A stretch of 64,000 nt of DNA, taken from positions 248,001 to 312,000 of the forward strand of contig CAKSJG010000002.1 of the NCBI GenBank assembly GCA_934463165.1, in the 5' to 3' direction. The notes beneath the pieces are model-generated. The model ran no database searches. It saw nothing but the letters and a program-made list of their open reading frames with translations, and was not told where the DNA came from. This document shows, piece by piece, positions 1-7,845 of the stretch. Position 1 is the first letter of the stretch. Every line of letters starts with the position of its first letter. The stretch comes from an uncultured Clostridia bacterium (GTDB lineage: Bacteria > Bacillota > Clostridia > UMGS1810). A program made the translations under genes and the position numbers.

Positions 1-15
1 GTTACCGCCCCTTTC

Positions 16-1068
16 TTATTTATCATCCGTAAACTGTGACAAGCTTTTGAGACTGCCGCTGTTAAGGTCACGAATGTCTTTTATTCCGTATTTCATCATT
101 GCAAGCCTTGTAAGACCGAGACCGAATGCGAATCCCGTATATTTTTCGGGATCTATTCCCCCTGCCTTTAAGACCTCGGGGTGAATCATGCCGCATGGGC
201 AAAGCTCAAGCCAGCCGCTGTGCTTGCATGACGGGCAGCCCTCGCCTTTGCATATAAGGCAGCTGATGTCAAGCTCAAAGCCCGGCTCCACAAACGGGAA
301 GAAGCCCGGACGCAAACGAACTTTGATATCCTTTTGAAATACTTCCGAAAGCATGGTTTTCATAAAGAAAATAAGATTGGATATCGATATATCCTTATCT
401 ACCATGATACCCTCCATCTGGAAGAATGTATTTTCATGGCATGCGTCCGTCGCTTCGTTTCTGAAACATCTGCCGGGGAATATTGCCTTGATCGGCTTAC
501 CCTCATTTACAAGAGCGTCTTTATATTTCTTGTAAATGGCATTTTGCGCGGCGGATGTCTGCGATTTTAAAAGCTGACCGTTTTCAAGATAATACGTATC
601 CTGCATATCTCTTGCGGGGTGATCCTTGGGAATGTTTAAGGATTCAAAGCATTCGTAGTCTGTCACAACCTCGCTGTAATCCTCAACAGTAAAGCCCATT
701 GATTTAAAAATCTCCTCACACTGACGCTGAACGAGCGTAATCGGGTGATATGACCCTCTGCCAATCTTCGGCGGCATTGAGATATCAAACTCCGGCATGC
801 GGTTGTTTTCTTTTTCTATTTCTTTTTTGATAAGCTCCTGTCTTGCTTCGGCAATTTTTTCGTTAACCTCGTTTTTGAGAGCATTAACCTCCTGACCGAA
901 TGACTTTTTTTCTTCATTTGAAAGAGACTTCATCTCTTTTAAAAGATCCGTAACAAAGCCTTTTTTTCCGATGTATTCCACTCGGATTTTTTCAAGCTCA
1001 TCCATAGTTTCAATTGTGGCAAGCGCCTGCGTAAACTGCTGCTTAACCTGCAATGTTTTTGATTCCAT
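16..1068 (-). CDS. pheS: Phenylalanine--tRNA ligase alpha subunit
   Basis: This is the catalytic subunit of the cytoplasmic alpha2beta2 enzyme that charges tRNA-Phe. The 350 residues match the usual family length. The N-terminal 90 or so residues form the tRNA-binding coiled coil. The class II catalytic core follows, with GSYHPIT, the motif 2 region FRNEATDACHENTFFQMEG and the C-terminal motif 3 GFAFGLGLTRLAMMKYGI. The core also carries a Cys-rich insert (CLICKGEGCPSC), which looks like a zinc site. The ATG is preceded by AAGGA. The gene stops 15 bases from the window edge and pheT would be the next gene to the left. It is controlled by the T-box leader just upstream. Confidence 0.97.
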   Translation of the reverse strand: MESKTLQVKQQFTQALATIETMDELEKIRVEYIGKKGFVTDLLKEMKSLSNEEKKSFGQEVNALKNEVNEKIAEARQELIKKEIEKENNRMPEFDISMPPKIGRGSYHPITLVQRQCEEIFKSMGFTVEDYSEVVTDYECFESLNIPKDHPARDMQDTYYLENGQLLKSQTSAAQNAIYKKYKDALVNEGKPIKAIFPGRCFRNEATDACHENTFFQMEGIMVDKDISISNLIFFMKTMLSEVFQKDIKVRLRPGFFPFVEPGFELDISCLICKGEGCPSCKHSGWLELCPCGMIHPEVLKAGGIDPEKYTGFAFGLGLTRLAMMKYGIKDIRDLNSGSLKSLSQFTDDK

Positions 1069-1096
1069 GTTATTTTTCCTTTCATTGATATTTTAA

Positions 1097-1379
1097 ATAC
1101 AAAAAACCCGTCCCCGACGGATCGGCCGTATATAACCGATGTATAAAGGGACGAGCTGTAAATTCACCCGCGGTACCACCCAAATTCAGAATGATAACTT
1201 CTGCACTTTTAAAAAGCCTTTTTCGTGCGGCTTAAGACACCCTGCTTATACCTTTTTACCGATTTCGCAGGAGACTCCGATGCTGAAATTCATATGCGGA
1301 TACCTGCAGCCGCTCACAACCGACGGCGACCGCTCTCTTTAAAGTATGTACGCATACTACTTACACATCTTCAACGTCT
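1097..1379 (-). promoter_or_regulatory. T-box riboswitch leader of pheS (tRNA-Phe sensing)
   Basis: On the minus strand the canonical T-box core GGGTGGTACCGCGG lies at 1181-1168. It is followed by a terminator: CTCGTCCC at 1155-1148 can pair with GGGACGGG, which runs into six Ts at 1106-1101. A small hairpin (ATCGG/CCGAT) sits inside that stem. A TTC phenylalanine codon at 1287-1285, in the sequence ATGAATTTCAGC, is a plausible specifier. Uncharged tRNA-Phe would stabilise the antiterminator and allow pheS expression. The T-box call is very firm. The specifier position is an inference from sequence without folding. Confidence 0.93.
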
Positions 1380-1385
1380 GATATG

Positions 1386-1414
1386 ATTGTATCACCATGA
1401 GAAAAAAAAGTCAA
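1386..1414 (-). promoter_or_regulatory. Sigma-A promoter of the pheS T-box transcript
   Basis: The minus strand reads TTGACT (1414-1409), 17 bases, TACAAT (1391-1386). Start of transcription is expected near 1379, which gives a leader of about 310 bases including the T-box. Confidence 0.8.
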
Positions 1415-1434
1415 GTATTAATTACCGTTTATCG

Positions 1435-3108
1435 TCATAATTCTTCAACAATCTTTTTATTTTTTATGCTTATAACCTTGTCGCTTATGTCAAAAGCGCC
1501 TTTTTTGTGAGACACTATTATGCATGTTCGGTTTTTAAGAGCGCGTATATTCATAAGCATATTTTTTTCGGTTTCTTCATCAAGAGCCGATGTTGCCTCA
1601 TCAAGCAGCAAAACCGGAGCTCCGCTGCATACCGCCCTTGCAACGGACAGCCGCTGAATCTGCCCCTCCGAAAGACCGCTTCCGCCCTCACCCAAAAGAG
1701 TATCAAGACCGCGCGGCATATCGCATATTATATTCCATATGCATGCTGTTTTTGCCGCCGCAATAATATCTTCGTCACTAATGTCGGGGTTCATAAAGCT
1801 TATGTTTTCTCTTACCGTTCCCGAGAGAATCATATTACCCTGCGGAACATATGCAAAAAGTTTGCGTACAGACGCGTCTGCGCGAAAGCTTTTGTCGGTG
1901 CAGTTTATAGTTATACTTCCGAATGAGGGAGATATTATTCCGAGTATAAGCTTTAAAAGCGTGCTCTTGCCTATTCCCGAAAGCCCCGATATCGCCACGG
2001 TTGTATTTTTATCTATAATGATGCTTGCGCAGTCGAATATCTTTTCGTCTCCGTATGAAAAATCAATATTCTTCACATCTATGCTTTTCATCTTTTCATA
2101 AATATCATTAATATCCGCACGATCAATTCCAAGCTTCTCATCTTCAAGATCTTCAAGCTCTTTTATTCTTTCGGCAGATGCCGTCATGGCAAAAAACTGC
2201 GGAACCATGGACGCAATATCCTTAAACGGCGTCTGCACCTGACCGACAAGCTGCACAATCGCGGTAAATGTTCCGACGGTCATAATGCCCACCGATATTT
2301 TATATGCGCACCACACCACGGCAAAATAATAACCCGTGGTGAGAGATATGTAAAACAGGATATTTGCTATAATGCTGAGGTAGCCCCTTTTCATTATAAC
2401 CTTCAGATTATCTTTCTGAAGCTTATGCGCCATGGAGGTTATGCGGTCATATACACCGAATGACTTTATAACAAGAATATTTCTTATTGCTTCAAGCATA
2501 AATGACTGCGTTTTTCCCTGGCAAGCCTGCGATTTTTTGTGCAGCGGTTTTATCTTTTTGCTGTAAAGACGCGCGATAATCATGACAACCGGCCCTACTA
2601 TAAGAAATATGAGCGCAAACTGACTGTCAAGAGAATAAAGCGCGGCAAATGCCATTATCATCCCCGACAAAAGCGAAAACAGATTCGGCATAAGAGTCAT
2701 AACCGAATTTGTTACAATATTTACATCGCTTCCGAGACGGTTAAGAAGCTCACCTGTATGAAACTTTCCGAGAGATGACCAGTCTTTTTTCAAAAGAGAT
2801 GAAAACAAATTCCGCTGAATATCGTTTTTCAGCTTTGTTTCGGTATGCAGATTAATTATCGTATATATTATCTGGACGGCAAGCTGCGCCGCAACAAGAA
2901 GGGCAATGTTTATTATATTGTTTTTAAGTGCTGATCTGCCTGCGGAATTAATTGCAGAATCAAGAAGCTGCTTTGAAACAAGCGCAAACCGCACCGAAAT
3001 GTACGATACGGCAACCGCACACAGCGTCAGGATAATTATGGGCACAAAAGCATGCCTGCATTTTTTGCATACCCAGCGGACAGAATGCCGGTTTATGTCT
3101 TTTTTCAT
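1435..3108 (-). CDS. ABC exporter, fused membrane and ATPase domains
   Basis: This is a type I half-exporter that would work as a homodimer in the membrane. The N-terminal 300 residues hold about six membrane helices. The nucleotide-binding domain follows, with Walker A (GLSGIGKST), a signature close to LSGGQ (LSEGQIQRLSVARA), Walker B and D-loop (LLLDEATSALD) and the switch His (VSHKK). The ATG at 3108 is preferred over a TTG at 3117 because of spacing from an AAAGTGA site. It is the last gene of a cassette with an S26 signal peptidase, a PqqD-like protein and an unknown protein, so a peptide substrate is likely but unproven. No accessory C39 peptidase domain is present. Confidence 0.88.
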   Translation of the reverse strand: MKKDINRHSVRWVCKKCRHAFVPIIILTLCAVAVSYISVRFALVSKQLLDSAINSAGRSALKNNIINIALLVAAQLAVQIIYTIINLHTETKLKNDIQRNLFSSLLKKDWSSLGKFHTGELLNRLGSDVNIVTNSVMTLMPNLFSLLSGMIMAFAALYSLDSQFALIFLIVGPVVMIIARLYSKKIKPLHKKSQACQGKTQSFMLEAIRNILVIKSFGVYDRITSMAHKLQKDNLKVIMKRGYLSIIANILFYISLTTGYYFAVVWCAYKISVGIMTVGTFTAIVQLVGQVQTPFKDIASMVPQFFAMTASAERIKELEDLEDEKLGIDRADINDIYEKMKSIDVKNIDFSYGDEKIFDCASIIIDKNTTVAISGLSGIGKSTLLKLILGIISPSFGSITINCTDKSFRADASVRKLFAYVPQGNMILSGTVRENISFMNPDISDEDIIAAAKTACIWNIICDMPRGLDTLLGEGGSGLSEGQIQRLSVARAVCSGAPVLLLDEATSALDEETEKNMLMNIRALKNRTCIIVSHKKGAFDISDKVISIKNKKIVEEL

Positions 3109-3141
3109 AATACACAATCACTTTCATCGTAATTTTAAAAA

Positions 3142-3615
3142 TCATTTTTTTGCAAAGAAACGTTTAATCGGAGCAATAAAGCGGATAAACCTTACGGCAA
3201 TACGGCGAAACGGAAATATCACAAGCCAAAGGCGAACATATATTTTATACCAGAGCTCGTCCGTTGTGTGATATTTTCCGTTCCTCTCAAACGCTTTCAT
3301 TTTTGCTTCAACGTCTTTTTCATATACCGGATATTCCTTTTTTGTCTCATTATCCCCGGCAATTGTCATCACACCGTTTTTTATTTTAATGATACGGTGC
3401 AATATATGACTTCCGTCGGCACGTTTAAAAAGGACAACATCATACTTTGATATTTTGCCCGACTTTGTAAGCACCACACTATCGGACATACTCTCAAGAA
3501 GCGGATACATGCTGTAACCCGTGACGGTAAGCTTGATATCTTTTCCGCTTGACACTGCGTCGGCTATAAGCGGTATAATCTGATTCATGCTCGGCTTAAA
3601 TCTTTTTACAATCAT
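3142..3615 (-). CDS. S26-family signal peptidase, SipW-like
   Basis: The 157-residue protein carries the family motifs in order. The Ser nucleophile lies in TGYSMYPLLES near residue 35. Box D/E sequences VVLFKRADGSHILHRII and AGDNE follow. The base appears to be His (LHRI), as in the archaeal/ER-type SipW branch, instead of the Lys of classic bacterial type I peptidases. A hydrophobic stretch near the C terminus (LWLVIFPFRRIAVRF) may anchor it to the membrane. The start has GGAGT seven bases upstream. It lies 3 bases after the PqqD-like gene and 33 before the ABC exporter, which suggests it processes the exported product of this cassette. Confidence 0.75.
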   Translation of the reverse strand: MIVKRFKPSMNQIIPLIADAVSSGKDIKLTVTGYSMYPLLESMSDSVVLTKSGKISKYDVVLFKRADGSHILHRIIKIKNGVMTIAGDNETKKEYPVYEKDVEAKMKAFERNGKYHTTDELWYKIYVRLWLVIFPFRRIAVRFIRFIAPIKRFFAKK

Positions 3616-3618
3616 TAT

Positions 3619-3885
3619 CTACTCCAAAATATTGTTTTCTTTAAGTGACGATATGAACTCATCAACATCATTTTTTGCTTCATCCGCGCCCACTCCCTCA
3701 TATTCCGAAAGAAGCGCTTTTGTTATATCTTCGCCGTTCATGCCTTTTTCAAGACATTTCCAAATAAAGCTGCCCGTTTCGTTTGTTGTTATCATTGAGC
3801 TGAAATCAACAAGGTTGTCCCCTGTCGGAACTACCACATAGCTGTCGGCTATCTGCCTCAGCATAAATCCGTCTGCAATTTTCAT
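3619..3885 (-). CDS. PqqD-family protein (RiPP recognition element fold)
   Basis: This small protein of 88 residues has the PqqD-like pattern: MKIADGFMLRQIADSYVVVP at the start, an acidic linker, the motif NETGSFIWKCLEKG, and a C-terminal helix DVDEFISSLKENNILE. PqqD-like domains bind leader peptides of ribosomally made, modified peptides and present them to enzymes. The ATG at 3885 is chosen because GGAGG lies ten bases before it; the in-frame ATG at 3894 is almost on top of that site. No radical SAM or other modifying enzyme is adjacent, so the partner is unknown. Stand-alone PqqD-like proteins beside S26 peptidases exist in other Clostridia, but their function is not established to my knowledge. 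Confidence 0.8.
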   Translation of the reverse strand: MKIADGFMLRQIADSYVVVPTGDNLVDFSSMITTNETGSFIWKCLEKGMNGEDITKALLSEYEGVGADEAKNDVDEFISSLKENNILE

Positions 3886-3951
3886 TTTAATCATTCCTCC
3901 GTTTTATATTAACTTATATTATATATCATTTGCTTTAAAAAAACAAGTATT

Positions 3952-4983
3952 TTATTCATCAAAATAACCGAGCTTCCCGTTCGGGAAAATAATATCGGGA
4001 ATCTTAAGCTTATTGATATATCTGCATTTTTCTTTTGTTTCACGCACTGATTTTCTTACATTAATTCTTTTTTCGGCATTGACGAAAAGATTAAGAATAT
4101 CGTCACAGCTGAGATACTCGGCGTCCGAAAGTCTCTCAAGCATCGAGCTAGACAAAAACTCTGTGCAAATGCCTTTAAGCTCCTCAGCAGCATTTTTGAC
4201 CGTGCGCTCAATTCTGCGTTTTATATAATCCGAATCGTAGCCTTTGCCGCAGCCCTGCTTTATTATTTTAACCACGTCACATATACAGTCGCGTTCAACA
4301 TTTACGGCGCATCTGTGTCGGCTTGCGGTATATTCGGACCTTACAAACAAATCGGGGTTTATGTTTTCAAAAATCTTTTTGCCGCTTAATCTGCGCCCGG
4401 CGCGGATATATGCGGATGCTGCTGTGTTTTTCGGTCTGACGGCAAACAGCGAATCTATAATTTTCAGCGCGTGCGCGTCTGCATAAATATGCCCGAAGCA
4501 ATTCACAAACGGCGCAGAATCATATATCTTACACAGGTTAAATGCCATACACACAGCTTTGCACATAAGAGAAGAAAACAGTATTTTATTTGAATGACTG
4601 CCGAAAACCGCAGTTATATTTATATATGCATTGCCGCTGTTATATGCCAGAAACGGAAGCGCGGGAAAAAGATTCCATGCGTATTCCGCCCTTATGCATT
4701 CAAGCTCCGAAAACGAATACCTCCAGATCAGAATCACGGGATAAAGCCTTTTATATTCCTCATTTTTAACCATACGGCATATGTCTTTTATTATAAAATA
4801 CGAAAGTCTGTATTCGCCGTTTTTAGAATCTATACGGCTTACCGCGTCTTTACCTCTCGACACCGAATAAATCTCATCGGGTGCGGATGTATCGGCAGAT
4901 GAAAAATCATCGGCATAAAATACCTTTATACCGATATTTTCAAAACTTTCTCCGTCGTGTGATGATACGGCATAACCTATCAT
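3952..4983 (-). CDS. Unrecognised 343-residue protein, first gene of PqqD/S26/ABC cassette
   Basis: I do not recognise a family. No signal peptide and no clear membrane helix is visible. The protein is rich in Cys, with clusters MCKAVCMAFNLC near residue 160 and RHRCAVNVERDCICDVV near residue 240, and has a basic C-terminal third. HPr-kinase-like proteins often accompany PqqD-like proteins, but no P-loop is present; FGSHSNKI is the closest and lacks the GKS/T. The gene begins 26 bases after a terminator-like hairpin that also contains its promoter, with AAGGA upstream of the ATG, and is followed after 66 bases by the PqqD-like gene. A role in the same peptide pathway is inferred from position only. 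Confidence 0.7.
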   Translation of the reverse strand: MIGYAVSSHDGESFENIGIKVFYADDFSSADTSAPDEIYSVSRGKDAVSRIDSKNGEYRLSYFIIKDICRMVKNEEYKRLYPVILIWRYSFSELECIRAEYAWNLFPALPFLAYNSGNAYINITAVFGSHSNKILFSSLMCKAVCMAFNLCKIYDSAPFVNCFGHIYADAHALKIIDSLFAVRPKNTAASAYIRAGRRLSGKKIFENINPDLFVRSEYTASRHRCAVNVERDCICDVVKIIKQGCGKGYDSDYIKRRIERTVKNAAEELKGICTEFLSSSMLERLSDAEYLSCDDILNLFVNAEKRINVRKSVRETKEKCRYINKLKIPDIIFPNGKLGYFDE

Positions 4984-5008
4984 AATAAAATCAATCCTTA
5001 AAAAAAAT

Positions 5009-5052
5009 ACTCTTGATTTATTGTATCATTTATATACAATAAAATCAAGAGT
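5009..5052 (-). terminator. Hairpin terminator after potD that also contains the next promoter
   Basis: An 18-bp stem (5009-5026 with 5034-5052, one bulged A, 7-base loop) is followed on the minus strand by A and eight Ts, so it should end potABCD transcripts. The plus strand also has a T-rich tail. Inside it the minus strand reads TTGATT (5048-5043), 17 bases, TACAAT (5025-5020), which is a good promoter for the gene starting at 4983. Transcripts from that promoter would start near 5013 and would carry only the last few bases of the stem. Confidence 0.75.
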
Positions 5053-5074
5053 TGTTTTTATGAATATCGAATAA

Positions 5075-6124
5075 TCAATACTTTATTCTTATCCACATTT
5101 CCGTAAGCTTGGAGTTTCTCTCTTTATTATATGCAAACACTTCCATTTTTGAAAGGAACCCGTCATCAAGCTCGGGATAGCGCATTTTATCATTTTTAAC
5201 ATCATCGGGAAGCTTCTCTTTTGCTTCACTGTTTGATGTTGAATATCCTATATATTCCGCATTCATTTTTGCAATGTCCGTTCTTGTCATAAAGTTAATG
5301 AACTTTTCGGCTTCTTTTTGATGTTTGCTCGTTGTCGGAACAACCATGCAGTCAAACCAAAGGTTTGAACCCTCACTCGGTATGGCATAGGCAAGATCCT
5401 CATTCTGCTCCATGCAATAATAAGCATCGCCCGACCACACAATGGCAAGGGCACCGCTGCCGTTTATCATGTTATCCTTTATCTCATCGCCGCAATATGC
5501 CTTGACAAGCGGTTTTTGTTCTTTAAGGGCCTTTTCAGCCTCGGCAAGCTCTCCGTCATCGTTGCTGTTCATGGAATATCCGCATTTTTTAAGAGCAATG
5601 CTTATCATATCTCTTTCCTGGTCAAGCATAAAGATATCGCCTTTATATTTTTCATTCCAGAGTATATCCCAGCTGTCAACCTTATCGTCAACCTTTGTTT
5701 TGTTATAAAGTATTCCCATTGTGCCCCACATATACGGAACACTGTATTCATTATTAGGATCAAAGCTCATATTTTTCATTCCGGGGTCGATTTTGTCATA
5801 ATTCGGTATGTTAGAAAAATCAAGCTTATTCAAAAGGCCCTCGGATCTCATCTGATCAAGCATATAATCCGACGGAAAAACAACGTCATACGGTGATGTT
5901 CCTTTGGAAACCTTTATGTACATCTCTTCGTTTGAATCGTACATTTCGTAAACAACATCGATATCGGGGTTTTCTTCTTCAAATTTATCAACAATATCGG
6001 GATGAATATAGTCTCCGACATTATAAACAAAAAGCTTTGTCTTTTTTTCGCCGCAGCCCCCCAAAAAAAGTGATAAACATGCAACAAGTGCAATGCAGAT
6101 GAATACAGAGAATATTTTTTTCAT
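5075..6124 (-). CDS. potD: Spermidine/putrescine ABC transporter, substrate-binding lipoprotein
   Basis: This is the extracellular polyamine-binding lipoprotein. The N terminus is a lipoprotein signal with the lipobox LGGC near residue 24, so it is tethered to the membrane. The mature part has the PotD/PotF solute-binding features: YNVGDYIHPDIVDKFEEENP, SPYDVVFPSDYMLDQMRSEG, VPYMWGTMGILYN and the late FINFMTRTDIAKMNAEYIGYSTSN. Length 349 is normal. It is the last gene of the potRABCD order, 39 bases after potC, with GAAAGGA upstream of the ATG. Confidence 0.95.
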   Translation of the reverse strand: MKKIFSVFICIALVACLSLFLGGCGEKKTKLFVYNVGDYIHPDIVDKFEEENPDIDVVYEMYDSNEEMYIKVSKGTSPYDVVFPSDYMLDQMRSEGLLNKLDFSNIPNYDKIDPGMKNMSFDPNNEYSVPYMWGTMGILYNKTKVDDKVDSWDILWNEKYKGDIFMLDQERDMISIALKKCGYSMNSNDDGELAEAEKALKEQKPLVKAYCGDEIKDNMINGSGALAIVWSGDAYYCMEQNEDLAYAIPSEGSNLWFDCMVVPTTSKHQKEAEKFINFMTRTDIAKMNAEYIGYSTSNSEAKEKLPDDVKNDKMRYPELDDGFLSKMEVFAYNKERNSKLTEMWIRIKY

Positions 6125-6163
6125 TTATAACTTCCTTTCAGCATAAAATTTTGTTTATAACAA

Positions 6164-6970
6164 TCACGGTATAACAACCGATGATTTGCTTTTTGAATCC
6201 GAGCGTCTGTTTATAATAAGCATGAGTATAAGCACAAGCACAAAAACAACCGTGGAAAGCGCGTTATACATAGGATTAAGTCCGCGTCTGACACTTGAAT
6301 AAATATATATCGACAAGTTGCTGACACCGTTCCCTGTTGTGAAAAAGCTTATTATAAAATCATCGATCGAAAGTGTGAACGAAATTAAAAGACCGTTCAC
6401 TATTCCCGGACGGATTTCCGGAATGATAATCTTCTTAAACGCATACATAGGTTTTGCACCGAGATCAAGAGCAGCTTCATAAAGATTGCTGTCGAGCTGA
6501 ACCAGCTTCGGCATAACCGACACAATTACATAAGGTATGCAAAATGTTATATGCGACATTAAAAGCGTCATATATCCGAGCTGAATTTTTGCCGTGACAA
6601 ACATCATCATCAATGAAACACCCATAACAAGTTCGGAGCTTACCATAGGCATATTTGTAATCGCGTTTACTATGTATTTTGCCTTTTTTGTTCTGTAGCC
6701 CTGTATGCCAATTGCAGCTGCGGTGCCGATTATGCATGAGATCACCGCCGAGAGCACTCCTATGGCGAGAGTGTTGCCCATTGCACCCAGAAGATCCGAT
6801 TCCGAAAACATTCTCTCATACCATCTAAACGAAAAGCCGCCCCAATGTGAGGTTGATTTTATGCCGTTGAACGAGAAAATCATCAGAACGACAATCGGGA
6901 GATACAAAAACAAAAATATTAAAAACAGATATATATTTTCGAGTATTCTTTTTATCGGTCTCTTTTTCAT
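6164..6970 (-). CDS. potC: Spermidine/putrescine ABC transporter, permease PotC
   Basis: Membrane permease of the polyamine importer with about six helices. The coupling-helix EAA motif is EAALDLGAKPMYAFKKIIIPEIRPGI. The ATG at 6970 is preferred because GGAGG lies eight bases upstream; a further upstream in-frame start at 7006 would overlap potB and has no such site. With this start the protein has 268 residues, matching the family. It pairs with PotB to form the channel and docks with PotA. Confidence 0.94.
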   Translation of the reverse strand: MKKRPIKRILENIYLFLIFLFLYLPIVVLMIFSFNGIKSTSHWGGFSFRWYERMFSESDLLGAMGNTLAIGVLSAVISCIIGTAAAIGIQGYRTKKAKYIVNAITNMPMVSSELVMGVSLMMMFVTAKIQLGYMTLLMSHITFCIPYVIVSVMPKLVQLDSNLYEAALDLGAKPMYAFKKIIIPEIRPGIVNGLLISFTLSIDDFIISFFTTGNGVSNLSIYIYSSVRRGLNPMYNALSTVVFVLVLILMLIINRRSDSKSKSSVVIP

Positions 6971-6983
6971 TTTTCCGCCTCCG

Positions 6984-7829
6984 TCACATAACAGACATCT
7001 GCACATTCGTCTTGTTAACGATTTTCATAAGACGCATGGACAAAAATGCAAACATCATCAAAATTATAGATATCGCGGAACCGAAGTTTATTCCCGTCGG
7101 ACTTTTAAAGTTCTTTTCAATCAGGTTGCCTATAAGCATAAATGTTCCGCCGCTGAAAAAGTCCGATATATAAAATGCGGTGAGAGCAGGCAAAAATACC
7201 ATCGTCACACCCGACATTATTCCGGGCAGACTGAGCGGAAGAATAACCTTGAAAAATACCGACATATGCTTTGCGCCGAGATCCTGCGCGGCTTCAATTA
7301 CGCTGTCGTCTATCTTTATCAGCACGGAATATATCGGAAGGATCATAAACGGTATAAAATCGTAAACCGTTCCGAGGACAACAGCTCCCGATGTATACAT
7401 CAGATGCAAGGGCGGCAAGTGCAGAAAATTCAAAAGCGAATTGAGTATTCCGTCATCCTGAAGTATTGTCAGCCATGAATACAGCTTAAGCATTGCATTC
7501 ATCCACATCGGAAGAACAAAGAGCATAAGCATGCCGCTCTCTTTTTTACCTGCGGCAAGCCTGCGTTTATCCTTTCGGGCAAGAATATATGCCGCGGGGT
7601 AACCTATAACAAGGCAGAATACCACACTGATAAGCGCTATCCAAAGTGAATTAAGAAGTATTTTTATGTATCCGGGTTCAAAAAACTTAGCAAAGTTATA
7701 AAGCGTAAAACCCAATTTTCCGTCATCGTATGTCACCGTGAAAGCATAAAAAAATATAAGGAAAAGCGGCACTAATACGAATATGAGCATCCACACAAGA
7801 TGCGGATAAGACAATGATTTTTTATACAT
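6984..7829 (-). CDS. potB: Spermidine/putrescine ABC transporter, permease PotB
   Basis: Membrane permease, about 281 residues with six predicted helices and the EAA motif EAAQDLGAKHMSVFFKVILPLSLPGI. A TTG five codons upstream (7844) is possible, but the ATG at 7829 has GGGGTGTGGA just before it. It follows potA closely and precedes potC by 13 bases, consistent with one transcript. Confidence 0.94.
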   Translation of the reverse strand: MYKKSLSYPHLVWMLIFVLVPLFLIFFYAFTVTYDDGKLGFTLYNFAKFFEPGYIKILLNSLWIALISVVFCLVIGYPAAYILARKDKRRLAAGKKESGMLMLFVLPMWMNAMLKLYSWLTILQDDGILNSLLNFLHLPPLHLMYTSGAVVLGTVYDFIPFMILPIYSVLIKIDDSVIEAAQDLGAKHMSVFFKVILPLSLPGIMSGVTMVFLPALTAFYISDFFSGGTFMLIGNLIEKNFKSPTGINFGSAISIILMMFAFLSMRLMKIVNKTNVQMSVM

Positions 7830-7845
7830 TTCCACACCCCGCAAA

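Noticed and set aside
1139..1342. Plus-strand 67-codon frame opposite the pheS leader
   Set aside because: It is the antisense of the T-box and has no ribosome binding site.
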